Shown here piece by piece: positions 17,462 to 26,297 of a DNA stretch of 64,000 nt. Within the stretch, counting starts at the first letter, position 1; every line of letters begins with the position of its first letter. The notes under the pieces were generated by a model. That model saw only the letters and a program-made list of their open reading frames with translations, was not told the origin of the DNA and ran no database searches. The stretch spans positions 124,001-188,000 of the forward strand of contig CALLMD010000010.1 in assembly GCA_938007935.1 (NCBI GenBank), read 5' to 3'. The translations under genes were made by a program, and so were the position numbers. The DNA comes from an uncultured Hellea sp. (GTDB lineage Bacteria > Pseudomonadota > Alphaproteobacteria > Caulobacterales > Maricaulaceae).

Positions 17462-19327
17462 TTATCTCGCAAATTTTGATAGGAGCCGAATATAGGCTGC
17501 CTGATAGCCATTGCTATTTTCTGTCACCTGCCAACTATTAAGCGGCCAGCCATCATTAAAGTCAGTATATGATTTCGCGGCGGGTTGTCCAGATGGGGGA
17601 CTCATTTTTGGAATTCGGCATAGACGGTCTCCTTGCGGCCCGCAGCTGGAATTACAGCATTCATCGCGTTCATAATAGGGGTTGGGGCCGCCGACTAAAA
17701 ACCCCGGAGCAGGGCGTTTATCGCCTGTGAACCAGCTATGATAGAGTTTACGGACCGGGTTTTCGGCTCCATATCTTTCCATTGAAGAGAGATAGCTTTT
17801 GCCCAGCGGGTTTACGCCGTGCAAATAATGCAAGTAATGACTCGCGGCATTATTATATTGTTTTTCTGATGCGCCGCCAATTTTGTTAATCACGGCCTGG
17901 GTGAATATAGACCCTTTCTTCGCTTTGGTCTTATTACTGCCCCACGTATATTCCTGTATATGCGCGCCATAAGCATCCCGTCGGTCCATGACGGCTTTCA
18001 GTCCATTATCCGCCTGTGTCACATGACCTTTAAAGTCCCTCATGATTTTGTTTCGAAAGCCTGAGACCAAGCGAGGCTGCCGTGCTAAATAGGTCAAGGT
18101 AAAGGTAAGGTCCGCGTCAAACGCATTGGTGTAATAAGGATCGATAGGTTTTAGCCGTCCATATAATTGTTCAGCCGCGCGCGCATATTTGGCTTCGCCA
18201 GTGAGCGCAAAAAGATAGCTTGCCGCCAATAGCCGTTTTTGCTGTCGGACTTTACTGTCCACCTCTTGCTGTCCAGCGGCCAGCCCCGTTGAGCCTTGTG
18301 CGTCATCATTATTTTTGAATAGAACATCGGGATTTTTCTCGGCCCAAGCCCAAGCTCGCACCGCGCGCTGTCTATATATATTCGCCTGTTGGCGAGAGGC
18401 TGCGTTTTGGCCATAAATTTTTGCGGCCAAAGCAAAGGCCCCCGCTGAGGTGAGGGTGGCGGATGTGTTAGGCGGGCCGTAATGACTTGGCCCTTTTGCG
18501 GCTGAAGGCGGCGACGCCGTATCCAAGCCTAGCACAGAGAGCATAGACCCATCACGGTTTTGCATGCGGGATAGCCAGTTCAGCCCCCATTTCACCTCGT
18601 CGAGAATATCTGGTACGCCGTTACCGCTTTCGGGAATGCCAAAATCATCCGTCCAGACAGCCGGATTTTCCGCGTAAGCATGTAACAATATCAGGACATA
18701 ATCTGCTGTCCAGTTGGTATATTTATTATAATCCCCCGCGTCATACCATCCGCCCCGTAAATCTCTGGCGGTTGCGCGGTCGCCCTTACGGTTAAAAAGC
18801 GTAGCTTGGCTATCTTGTCCGCGGCCAAGATGGCTCGCACGATCGGTAAAACCAACTGGCGCATATGGCGCGCGTTTCTCAAACCCTGCGCGCTGTAGAT
18901 AAAAGGTTTTAAAGGCGGCCTTTAAAACGGGGGTATAAACCGTATTGCTGATTTCAAATTCAAAACTATCTGTTCGCCGTTCCAAATCGCGCACAACATA
19001 TCGCCCGGGGCGAGAGACCGACGTAAAATCAAACCACCAGACCTTATCGCCCGAAACGCTATCAACTTGGCCGTTCTTCCAAGGACGGGGCGCGCCTTCA
19101 AAAACGGTCTTACCTGAACGTGTATCAATTACAGCATAACGTGATCCGGGGCGAAAACTTTCGCGCGCATCATATCCTTGTTGTGGGTCACGAATGATGG
19201 CTCGCTTTTCAAGCTCGGGCAGATAGCCAAATTGATCCACCACAATTTTAGGCGGACTCGGCTGGGCAAGGCTTGCGGTGCATGCCGCTAGAATAAAGCA
19301 AAGTGAAATGAGCATTCGCATAATCAT
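17462..19327 (-). CDS. Glycoside hydrolase family 9 (endoglucanase-like)
   Basis: A 621-residue exported protein. An Ig-like CelD_N domain (about 25-115, opening VDQFGYLPE) precedes a GH9 (alpha/alpha)6 barrel. Catalytic Asp residues lie in GGWYDAGDYNKY (about 205), and the acid Glu in WQVTENSNGYQAAY near the C-terminus. GH9 enzymes cleave beta-1,4-glucans by inversion. The N-terminus has both a lipobox-like LAAC and a signal peptidase I-like site (SLAQ), so it may be an outer-membrane lipoprotein or secreted. No carbohydrate-binding module is seen. An in-frame ATG six bases in is an alternative start. Confidence 0.9.
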   Translation of the reverse strand: MIMRMLISLCFILAACTASLAQPSPPKIVVDQFGYLPELEKRAIIRDPQQGYDARESFRPGSRYAVIDTRSGKTVFEGAPRPWKNGQVDSVSGDKVWWFDFTSVSRPGRYVVRDLERRTDSFEFEISNTVYTPVLKAAFKTFYLQRAGFEKRAPYAPVGFTDRASHLGRGQDSQATLFNRKGDRATARDLRGGWYDAGDYNKYTNWTADYVLILLHAYAENPAVWTDDFGIPESGNGVPDILDEVKWGLNWLSRMQNRDGSMLSVLGLDTASPPSAAKGPSHYGPPNTSATLTSAGAFALAAKIYGQNAASRQQANIYRQRAVRAWAWAEKNPDVLFKNNDDAQGSTGLAAGQQEVDSKVRQQKRLLAASYLFALTGEAKYARAAEQLYGRLKPIDPYYTNAFDADLTFTLTYLARQPRLVSGFRNKIMRDFKGHVTQADNGLKAVMDRRDAYGAHIQEYTWGSNKTKAKKGSIFTQAVINKIGGASEKQYNNAASHYLHYLHGVNPLGKSYLSSMERYGAENPVRKLYHSWFTGDKRPAPGFLVGGPNPYYERDECCNSSCGPQGDRLCRIPKMSPPSGQPAAKSYTDFNDGWPLNSWQVTENSNGYQAAYIRLLSKFAR

Positions 19328-19389
19328 GCTATGATATATGCAACTGTCCTGCCAGAAGGTTAAATCTACTGTTATTTTTAAGGACGCCT

Positions 19390-21048
19390 TTATCGCTCAA
19401 ATTTCACGAATTTCAGCTTTTTGGGCATATCGGCATCTGGACCAAGGCGGCGTTTTTTATCTTCGATATAATCTGCGAAATTGCCTTCAAACCATTCAAC
19501 ATGGCTATCACCTTCATAGGCCAGAATATGCGTCGCCACGCGGTCTAGGAAGAAGCGATCATGGGAAATGACGACGGCGCAGCCCGGAAATTTCTCAAGC
19601 GCGACTTCAAGAGAGGCCAATGTCTCGCGGTCCAAATCATTGGTTGGTTCATCGAGCAATAAAAGGTTGGCGGGCCGTGTTAGCATTTTGGCCAGATTCA
19701 CACGGTTGCGTTCACCGCCTGAAAGCTGCCCGACATTTTTCTGCTGGTCAGTGCCCTTAAAATTAAAGGCCCCAACATAAGCCCGGCTCGGCACTTCCCT
19801 TTTACCAAGCTGAATAATATCTAGCTTATCTGAAATCGCTTCCCAGACATTAAGGCTATTATCAAGCGCGTCACGGTTTTGGTCCACATAACCAAGTTCA
19901 ACAGTTTCGCCGACTTTAAACGTGCCTTCATCGGGCTTTTCGTCTCCTGTTATCATTTTAAATAGCGTCGTTTTACCCGCTCCGTTAGGGCCAATCACGC
20001 CGACAATGCCCCCGCGCGGGAGCTTAAAAGACAGGTCTTTAATCAAAAGCTTATCGCCAAAGCCTTTGGAGACATTATTGGCTTCGACCACAATATTGCC
20101 TAAGCGCTCACCCATAGGGATACGAATCTCAGCATGGGAGACGACTTCATTGGCCGCTTCGTCACGTAGTTTTTCATAAGCGCTGATACGGGCTTTGGAT
20201 TTCGCCTGACGGGCTTTGGGATTAGAGCGGATCCATTCAAGCTCGCGTTTTAACGCTTTGGTTTTGGAATCGCCTTCGCGGCCTTCTTGGTCCATGCGTT
20301 TGCCTTTGGCCTCAAGCCAAGATGAATAATTGCCCTCATGCGGATAGGCTTTGCCGCGGTCAATTTCGAGCGTCCAATTTGTGATATTATCAAGGAAGTA
20401 GCGATCATGGGTAATGAGAATAATTGCGCCTTTATAATTGATAAGATAATTCTCAAGCCAATTCACGGTTTCCGCGTCCAAATGGTTGGTCGGCTCATCC
20501 ATCAATAAAAGATCAGGCTTAGACAGCAGGAGCTGACACAGCGCGACGCGGCGCGCTTCCCCGCCTGAGAGATTATCAACGGGGCTATCTTTGGGCGGAC
20601 AGCGCAGGGCCTGCATCGCCATTTCGATTTTACTATCAATATCCCACGCATCACGGCCATCAACCTTGTCCTGAAGCACGGTCATTTCTTCCATCAGCTC
20701 GTCAGTATACTCCTCCGCCATTTTTGTCGCGACCGCATTATAGGCATCAAATATCTCTTTATCCTCACAGCCGCGAATGACATTGCCCCACACATCTTTG
20801 CTATTATCTAGCTTAGGCTCTTGCGGCAGATAGCCAACCTTTACACCCTCAGCGGCCCAATGCTCGCCTGTGACTTCATTGTCCAGACCCGCCATGACTT
20901 TCATCAGGGTCGATTTACCCGCGCCGTTGACCCCGATAAGGCCAATTTTAGCATCAGGATAGAATGATAGATGCACATTATCGAGAATGGTCTTATTGCC
21001 GAATTTCTTCGTCAGACCTTGCATATGGTAACAGAATTGACGGGCCAC
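19390..21048 (-). CDS. ettA: Energy-dependent translational throttle protein (ABC-F)
   Basis: A 552-residue cytosolic ABC-F ATPase that binds the ribosomal E site and gates the first steps of elongation according to ATP/ADP ratio. Two ABC domains are complete: Walker A GVNGAGKS and GPNGAGKT, signature LSGGE twice, Walker B LLMDEPTNHLD and LLDEPTNDLD. The linker (about 240-310) is rich in Lys/Arg, as in the P-site interaction motif. The GTG start has AGGAG six bases before it. Length and the MARQF N-terminus match EttA. Confidence 0.95.
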   Translation of the reverse strand: MARQFCYHMQGLTKKFGNKTILDNVHLSFYPDAKIGLIGVNGAGKSTLMKVMAGLDNEVTGEHWAAEGVKVGYLPQEPKLDNSKDVWGNVIRGCEDKEIFDAYNAVATKMAEEYTDELMEEMTVLQDKVDGRDAWDIDSKIEMAMQALRCPPKDSPVDNLSGGEARRVALCQLLLSKPDLLLMDEPTNHLDAETVNWLENYLINYKGAIILITHDRYFLDNITNWTLEIDRGKAYPHEGNYSSWLEAKGKRMDQEGREGDSKTKALKRELEWIRSNPKARQAKSKARISAYEKLRDEAANEVVSHAEIRIPMGERLGNIVVEANNVSKGFGDKLLIKDLSFKLPRGGIVGVIGPNGAGKTTLFKMITGDEKPDEGTFKVGETVELGYVDQNRDALDNSLNVWEAISDKLDIIQLGKREVPSRAYVGAFNFKGTDQQKNVGQLSGGERNRVNLAKMLTRPANLLLLDEPTNDLDRETLASLEVALEKFPGCAVVISHDRFFLDRVATHILAYEGDSHVEWFEGNFADYIEDKKRRLGPDADMPKKLKFVKFER

Positions 21049-21193
21049 GGGGCACTCCTGAGTTTGAAGAGAATTTCAAGAGCGCGATATGAGGGCGCAT
21101 GGCCAAAATTGCAAGCCTGTTTAGATGTGATGACTCAATTAAAAAGACTATTCCAGACGCATTAGGTACTAACAGGTACTAATCCAAATCAAC

Positions 21194-21206
21194 GATAATG
21201 ATTATC
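21194..21206. promoter_or_regulatory. Fur-box-like palindrome
   Basis: GATAATGATTATC is a perfect 6-1-6 palindrome matching the core of the classical ferric-uptake-regulator site. No recognisable iron gene lies next to it, so the match may be accidental. Confidence 0.35.
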
Positions 21207-21208
21207 TC

Positions 21209-21236
21209 TAAGAGAATTTATAATTACATTCTCTTA
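21209..21236. repeat. Nine-base inverted repeat
   Basis: TAAGAGAAT and ATTCTCTTA separated by ten AT-rich bases, three bases after the Fur-like palindrome. Not followed by a T run. Confidence 0.5.
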
Positions 21237-21313
21237 TATCGAAAGCTATCGACTTAAGCTAATTGATGCCGCCCACGAAATTGGTCATGAATTAAGACTT
21301 AAAGGACATTTTC

Positions 21314-21538
21314 TTGGCGATCTTGAATATACATAGTCTTGATTCTGGTTGGCATTATGACCTAGCAAAACAGCGTACAATTGGAAATTTACGATGGTAT
21401 CGAGCAGGGACAGTTGCAATTCCGAGTGGGCGGCATTTTAATCCCACAGGACATACATATAATACGGATGCTACGGTGGCATCTCGAATAGTCGTAATCA
21501 ACGCTCATAAAGTTTATCTTCATCGTTTTACTTCCTGA
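21314..21538 (+). CDS. Possible small ORF, unknown
   Basis: A 74-codon frame opening with TTG, seven bases after AAAGGA. The peptide (MAILNIHSLDSGWHYD at its start) has no signal or membrane segment and is not recognised. Two points favour it, a good ribosome site and an otherwise empty region; the rare start and unknown composition argue against it. Confidence 0.25.
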   Translation: MAILNIHSLDSGWHYDLAKQRTIGNLRWYRAGTVAIPSGRHFNPTGHTYNTDATVASRIVVINAHKVYLHRFTS

Positions 21539-21618
21539 CCTAAGGATTTAAGATTAAGTAAATACAACTTTATAGATAGCGAGTTGGTTAAGCATTGACC
21601 CCATGAAATCTATTGCTA

Positions 21619-21639
21619 AGCCCGCTTTATGCGGGCTTC
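21619..21639. terminator. Terminator-like hairpin covering the start codon of the DMT gene
   Basis: AAGCCCGC and GCGGGCTT form a perfect eight-base stem with loop TTTAT, followed by CTGATTTTTT. The ATG at 21629 of the transporter lies at the edge of the loop. Confidence 0.6.
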
Positions 21640-22492
21640 TGATTTTTTACTCCTCATGTTGTGCTGTCTGTGCTGGGCAGGAAATTTCGTCGTTAGTGCC
21701 TGGGCGCTAGGGACAAACCCCGTCCCCCCTTTCATGCTTGCCTTCATACGCAGTCTCATTGTCTTGATATGCATGTCGCCATTTATATGGATGAGGCCGC
21801 CGAAATATTGGGGGCGATTATTGGCTGTCTGCGCCTGTGTCGGGCCCATTCATTTGGGATTTCTCTATACAGGATTGCAAACCGCCTCGGCCTCGGGCAG
21901 TTCTATTGTGGCTCAAATGCTCATTCCCTTCGCAACGATATTATCCGTCATATTCCTGCGCGAGAAAATTGGATGGATCAGAGGTCTGGGTATTATTGGG
22001 GCCTTTATCGGTACACTTATTATGATTTACGAGCCTGGCGCGCTCTCCTTTGATATAGGTTTAGTCTATATTGTCATAGCTTATTTCTCTCTTGCTGTTG
22101 GGTCGATACTCATGAAAACAGTCGGGGATGTGGATTGGCGGCAATATGTGGTCTGGGTCGCCCTCATGGTGTTTGTATCCATGGGACTGGCAACAGCCAT
22201 GTTTGAGACCAATCAGACGGAGGTCTGGGCAAGCTCGAAATGGCCTTTACTCATCGCGGCAAGTTATGCTGCGCTGGCCGTTAGCATTGTTGCCCATGGG
22301 CAATATTTTAAATTAATCAAAAAATATGACGTTTCCCTTATCGTCCCGTTGACACTCATCATGCCGCTCTTTGCTTCTATTTTAGGCGTCGTCTTCTTGA
22401 AAGAAACTATCTATATGCGCTATTATATAGGAGCGGCGCTAATATTGCCTTGCGTATATGTTATCGCAAAACGCGGAAAACCTTCGCCGTAG
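21629..22492 (+). CDS. EamA/DMT-family transporter
   Basis: A 287-residue integral membrane protein with about ten helices in two EamA repeats, the drug/metabolite transporter superfamily. The first helix shows CCLCWAGNFVVSAWAL with the usual W-x-G-N-F pattern. The second repeat starts near residue 145. The pattern P-L-T-L-I-M-P-L-F and FLKETI near the end is typical. Members export metabolites, amino acids or drugs; the substrate cannot be inferred. The ATG lies within a hairpin. DUF1801 and amidase genes follow closely, suggesting one transcript. Confidence 0.88.
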   Translation: MRASDFLLLMLCCLCWAGNFVVSAWALGTNPVPPFMLAFIRSLIVLICMSPFIWMRPPKYWGRLLAVCACVGPIHLGFLYTGLQTASASGSSIVAQMLIPFATILSVIFLREKIGWIRGLGIIGAFIGTLIMIYEPGALSFDIGLVYIVIAYFSLAVGSILMKTVGDVDWRQYVVWVALMVFVSMGLATAMFETNQTEVWASSKWPLLIAASYAALAVSIVAHGQYFKLIKKYDVSLIVPLTLIMPLFASILGVVFLKETIYMRYYIGAALILPCVYVIAKRGKPSP

Positions 22493-22504
22493 ACGGAGCA
22501 GTAA

Positions 22505-22942
22505 ATGGCTAAAGCAAAGAATAAAACTGTGCCAGCAGGTCTGAAAGTCAAAGATTATCTTGCGCAAATTACACCCGCTGAGCGGCAAGCTGATTGCCAA
22601 AAAATACATGATATGATGAAGGAATTGACAGGATGGGAGCCTAAAATTTGGGGCGCGAAACTCTCAAGCGGGATTGTCGGATTTGGTGAGTATCACTATA
22701 AATATGATAGCGGAAGAGAGGGCGATGCCCTGCGCCTTGGGTTTAGCTCTCGCGCTCAGAATATTTCAATTTATATCATGCCCGGATATCAAGATTTTGA
22801 GGATGAGCTCTCCCGTCTTGGTAAACATAAGATAGGCAAAGCCTGCCTCTATATTAAACGTCTTTCAGATGTGGATGAAGATGTTTTAATCGAGATCATG
22901 CAAAAAGGCTTAAATCTTTTAGCTGAAAAATATCCGCTTTGA
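22505..22942 (+). CDS. DUF1801 domain protein
   Basis: A 145-residue soluble protein of the DUF1801 (YdhG-like) family. The conserved core runs from PAERQADCQKIHDMM through TGWEPKIWG to GFGEYHYKY, then FSSRAQNISIYIMPGY and RLGKHKIGKACLYIKRL. The fold is small alpha/beta; no activity is established. It starts 12 bases after the transporter and overlaps the amidase start by four bases, so all three are probably one operon. Confidence 0.88.
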   Translation: MAKAKNKTVPAGLKVKDYLAQITPAERQADCQKIHDMMKELTGWEPKIWGAKLSSGIVGFGEYHYKYDSGREGDALRLGFSSRAQNISIYIMPGYQDFEDELSRLGKHKIGKACLYIKRLSDVDEDVLIEIMQKGLNLLAEKYPL

Positions 22943-23685
22943 CTATCACGCGCCTCGACAGTCCGAATTTTGATGCACGTACCTTGCCCGTCTCTTTGCT
23001 CATTTTGCATTATACGGGCATGGAGAGCGGCGCGCTAGCCATAGAGCGTCTATGTGACCCCGCCGCCAAAGTCAGCGCCCATTACGTTATCGAAGAAGAC
23101 GGGCAAATTTTCCAGCTCGTCGATGAAGACAAACGGGCTTGGCATGCGGGTGTGTCAGAATGGCAAGGCGAACGTAATATCAACTCAGCCTCTATTGGCA
23201 TAGAACTTGTTAATGGCGGCCATGATTTTCCAAATCCAGATGGGAGCCTGCCGCCCTTTCCTGACGTGCAAATCAACGCCCTCATCCCCCTCTGCAAAGA
23301 CATTTTTAGCCGGCATGGGCCCCTCACCGTGCTTGGGCATAGTGATATTGCTCCGGCCCGCAAAATTGACCCTGGTGAGCATTTTCCGTGGTCAGGGCTC
23401 GCCGCTGCAGGCATTGGGTTTTGGCCGGACATAACAGTAGAAGACCGCCGTATATTATTTGAGCTCGGCTCTCGCGATAGAGGGGTCGCAATTTTGCAGC
23501 GCGGTCTGGCCCATATCGGATATGGCGCGCGCGTCACAGGGGTGATGGATGATGAGACCAGCTTGATTATACAGGCGTTACAACGCCGTTATCGTCCTGC
23601 CCAGATTGACGGAAATGTTGATATTGAAACGATGGACATCGTTAAAGCCCTAAGCGAAAATATCGCCGCGGGCGGCTTGGTTTAA
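22939..23685 (+). CDS. N-acetylmuramoyl-L-alanine amidase, AmpD/AmiD type
   Basis: A 248-residue amidase_2 enzyme that cleaves the bond between muramic acid and the stem peptide. Zn ligands are His in LILHYTG (about 24), His in VLGHSDIAPARKIDPG (about 134) and the Asp in the same motif; the catalytic Lys is also there. Residues about 180-245 form a peptidoglycan-binding_1 domain (ILQRGLAHIGYGARVTGVMD). There is no signal peptide, which points to cytoplasmic wall recycling as for AmpD, although the added domain is AmiD-like. The TTG start overlaps the previous stop by four bases. Confidence 0.88.
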   Translation: MTITRLDSPNFDARTLPVSLLILHYTGMESGALAIERLCDPAAKVSAHYVIEEDGQIFQLVDEDKRAWHAGVSEWQGERNINSASIGIELVNGGHDFPNPDGSLPPFPDVQINALIPLCKDIFSRHGPLTVLGHSDIAPARKIDPGEHFPWSGLAAAGIGFWPDITVEDRRILFELGSRDRGVAILQRGLAHIGYGARVTGVMDDETSLIIQALQRRYRPAQIDGNVDIETMDIVKALSENIAAGGLV

Positions 23686-23731
23686 TATTTTGTCCATCAC
23701 GGGTTCATCTGATTTCATGTAGTTGCAAATT

Positions 23732-24742
23732 ATGATGACGATAAAAACACCTATCACCTCTGTTCTTGGCGTGGCTTTCAGTCTTTTATTGCTTGGCGGA
23801 TGCGGGGGGAGTTCGGCCTCCGCGCCAGCAGCAGTCACCCCGCCCACCGTTGTTCAACCAACGCCAACAACGCCTGTCACGCAGCGTTATGTTGATAAAA
23901 TTTTTGATAATGTAGATCGCACATCAAATGTCGTCTTTGGATCTGGCGCGCGCATCGGCAGTCCGCAAATCCTTGAAATGGATATTTATACGCCGCGCGG
24001 CGATACTGAAACCAATAGGCCTGTCATTATTCTCGCCTTTGGCGGCGGCTTTGTCTCAGGCTTCAAAAGAGACCCCCTTATCACCACACTCGCCATAGAT
24101 TTTGCCCAGCGCGGCTATGTCACGGCCTCCATTGATTACCGCCTATTTGAACCAACACCCACAACCGAAGACGGCGCAAATATCGGCATTATTCAAGCCA
24201 TGCATGACATGAAGGCCGCCATAAGATTTTTCCGAGAAGATGCGGGCGGGGCCGATACTTACGGAACACGCGGCGATGCAATATTTGTCGGCGGGGTATC
24301 GGCGGGCGCCATTATGGCGTCTTTCTCTGGGGCGCTTGATATGGATGACCCATTGACTGATCCCGTAAGAGATTTTTTAGCTGCCAATAACGGAACTGAC
24401 GGGAATAGCAGCGCTAACACACACATCAGCTCAGATGTTCAAGGCGTCTTTAGCCTCTCTGGCGCGGTGTCTGATTTTCAGTGGGTTGATAGTAACACAG
24501 CGCCTATTTACGCCGCACATGAGGAGTTTGATACGGTTGTCCCCTGCAAATTCAGTCTGAATAATGATGGATTCCCTCTAGCGGGAGGCTGCGACATGGT
24601 GCCTCTTGCCCGTGCTGCGGGCGTACCAGCAGAGCTTTATCTTGTCACTGGCTCCGATAGGCATATTGGATATTCACTCTCTCAATATAGCGAAATTCTC
24701 AAAGGCGCGTCAGCCTTTCTCGCCGCGCAAATTCCAGAATAG
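23732..24742 (+). CDS. Lipoprotein alpha/beta hydrolase, carboxylesterase-like
   Basis: A 336-residue protein with a lipoprotein signal (hydrophobic core, lipobox LGGC, then GGSSAS) and a Pro/Thr linker. An alpha/beta-hydrolase domain follows: FGGGFVSG stands for the oxyanion HGGG motif, GGVSAGA holds the nucleophile Ser (GxSxG), and the acid and His lie near EEFDTVVP and SDRHIGY. Similar proteins hydrolyse acyl esters. A TTG nine bases upstream and a second ATG three bases downstream are alternative starts. Confidence 0.78.
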   Translation: MMTIKTPITSVLGVAFSLLLLGGCGGSSASAPAAVTPPTVVQPTPTTPVTQRYVDKIFDNVDRTSNVVFGSGARIGSPQILEMDIYTPRGDTETNRPVIILAFGGGFVSGFKRDPLITTLAIDFAQRGYVTASIDYRLFEPTPTTEDGANIGIIQAMHDMKAAIRFFREDAGGADTYGTRGDAIFVGGVSAGAIMASFSGALDMDDPLTDPVRDFLAANNGTDGNSSANTHISSDVQGVFSLSGAVSDFQWVDSNTAPIYAAHEEFDTVVPCKFSLNNDGFPLAGGCDMVPLARAAGVPAELYLVTGSDRHIGYSLSQYSEILKGASAFLAAQIPE

Positions 24743-25789
24743 CTATTTAATTTTAACCCGAAAACTAACGTCAAAAGTTGGGGGCGGAGATCCTGAGCCC
24801 ATTATGCCCTTAGGGTTTACACAAATATGCGTCACATTCGGATCATAGCCGAGGACGGGCGTATAGTTGCAGTCGGTAAAATTTGCAGGTGTGGCGACAA
24901 GATCTGAATATGCGACATCTGTGTTATAAGTAAAAGTTAGACCGGAGCCGCTATCTTGAAAAGACACCGGGTCTGTTTCAGGGCCAGCATCATCAATATC
25001 TCCATTATAAAAAATGGTCTCATCTGGAATTTTATCGATAAGTATCATGGTGTTATTATCGACATTCCCCGTCCCCTCATTGGTCACTGTGATTGTGTAA
25101 ATCGCGTCATTGCCAGGAAGCGCGTAAAGCCCCGTTGCGCCCGGATCAAAAACGCTCACCGATTTTTCGGCTTTAAGATCAGGTAAGTCTGGACATTCCG
25201 TAATCGTAAGACGGTGAATACGAGGTTCACTTCCCGCGCTATATCTCAGACCCCAAAAGCTTGCGCCGCTATTTGACGTCGTTCGTGACCCAATAGCAAA
25301 ATCATTTCCCGAGGCAGAGGCGATATTTGCAAGTGCCGCGGCCGGGAGGGTAAAATTTAATATCGAACCAACATCAGCACTGGTTAACCCGCCTTGAGTT
25401 CCGTAAATAGTTCCGGACCCCAAATCGACGTGTATTGCGGCCCCGCTACCGCTGCCATTTTGAGTATCCAGCAATGGCACATTAGCCGCCGGGACATCAT
25501 AAAGCGTTGCCGTGTGAGGCACGCCGTCCCCATAGTAATTTTCTAGTTCTAATTCGAGAACCGCGTTACTTATGCATGAGATACCTGCAGGAATAGTAAA
25601 CCGAAAATAGCTGTGATAATTCTGACTTAAAAATCCTGTATAGCTATTATTGTTTCCAGGGTTATGTGTTCCAGCTGTATTATACCATCCGCGGTCATTG
25701 GCATTAATAACGATTTGTGCGCTGGCTTGGTTGACCGAGAAAAAGGCCGCAAAAAGAAACCCTAAAACCCAAACTTTGCCCAAACCCAT
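24743..25789 (-). CDS. Secreted DUF11-type repeat protein
   Basis: A 348-residue exported protein. The signal peptide runs MGLGKVW to QASA. Residues about 25-190 look like a beta-sandwich with paired cysteines (GISCISNAVLELELE, TITECPD). Residues about 200-345 form a DUF11-like domain (GNDAIYTITVTNEGTGNVDN) of the kind seen in surface proteins. No sorting signal or enzyme motif is seen. An in-frame GTG at 25807 is an alternative start. It lies 26 bases after the next secreted gene on the same strand. Confidence 0.72.
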   Translation of the reverse strand: MGLGKVWVLGFLFAAFFSVNQASAQIVINANDRGWYNTAGTHNPGNNNSYTGFLSQNYHSYFRFTIPAGISCISNAVLELELENYYGDGVPHTATLYDVPAANVPLLDTQNGSGSGAAIHVDLGSGTIYGTQGGLTSADVGSILNFTLPAAALANIASASGNDFAIGSRTTSNSGASFWGLRYSAGSEPRIHRLTITECPDLPDLKAEKSVSVFDPGATGLYALPGNDAIYTITVTNEGTGNVDNNTMILIDKIPDETIFYNGDIDDAGPETDPVSFQDSGSGLTFTYNTDVAYSDLVATPANFTDCNYTPVLGYDPNVTHICVNPKGIMGSGSPPPTFDVSFRVKIK

Positions 25790-25815
25790 CTGTAAGAAAT
25801 ACCTCACACGCCGCT

Positions 25816-26214
25816 CTAAATTTCGTCTTCTAAACAGGCAAGTTCAGCGATCCTACGCCATTTTTCGTCGGGAATATTCAGTGACTGAGGCGCATCAATA
25901 TCTATCTCTTCGCCGTAAGCTTTGGGTTCATATTTATTCTTTTTTTTAGGTAAAACTCCAATCGTTTCAGCCAAGCCTATAGGAGAGCATTGCACGGTAA
26001 TTTCAGGATATGGTTTTACCTTTGTTTTTTTGGCCTTTGACTTACTAACTTCACGCAAGGCCTCTAATTCGCCGTTCAATTTAATAATCCGTCGGTCACC
26101 CGCTGCATAAGTCATTCTGGAAACAGATTGCTTAAGCTCTTCTTCCTGACTCTGTGCCTCGACCTTAATAGATAAGCTAAGTACTATAGTTAAACTTAGA
26201 AGATATGTTTTCAC
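25816..26214 (-). CDS. Small secreted protein, unknown
   Basis: A 132-residue protein with a signal peptide (MKTYLLSLTIVLS, cleavage after VEAQ). The mature part is charged, with a Lys-rich centre (SKAKKTKVK, PKKKNKYEPK) and cysteines near 76 and 128. The GTG start has AAGGAG six bases before it. Probably cotranscribed with the DUF11-type gene downstream. No family recognised. Confidence 0.65.
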   Translation of the reverse strand: MKTYLLSLTIVLSLSIKVEAQSQEEELKQSVSRMTYAAGDRRIIKLNGELEALREVSKSKAKKTKVKPYPEITVQCSPIGLAETIGVLPKKKNKYEPKAYGEEIDIDAPQSLNIPDEKWRRIAELACLEDEI

Positions 26215-26297
26215 GCCGCACTCCTTGATACACTCAGTAAGTGTTGTTTTCAGGAATCAGTATTATAAGCTACTAATGGTTGTGAAAACCCTAACGT

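Larger units (their letters stand above)
21049..21628. other. 580-base intergenic region with palindromes
   Basis: No convincing long gene. It holds a Fur-box-like palindrome, a nine-base inverted repeat, one small ORF with a TTG start, and a terminator-like hairpin at its right edge (each listed separately). The rest is AT-rich and unremarkable. Confidence 0.6.
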
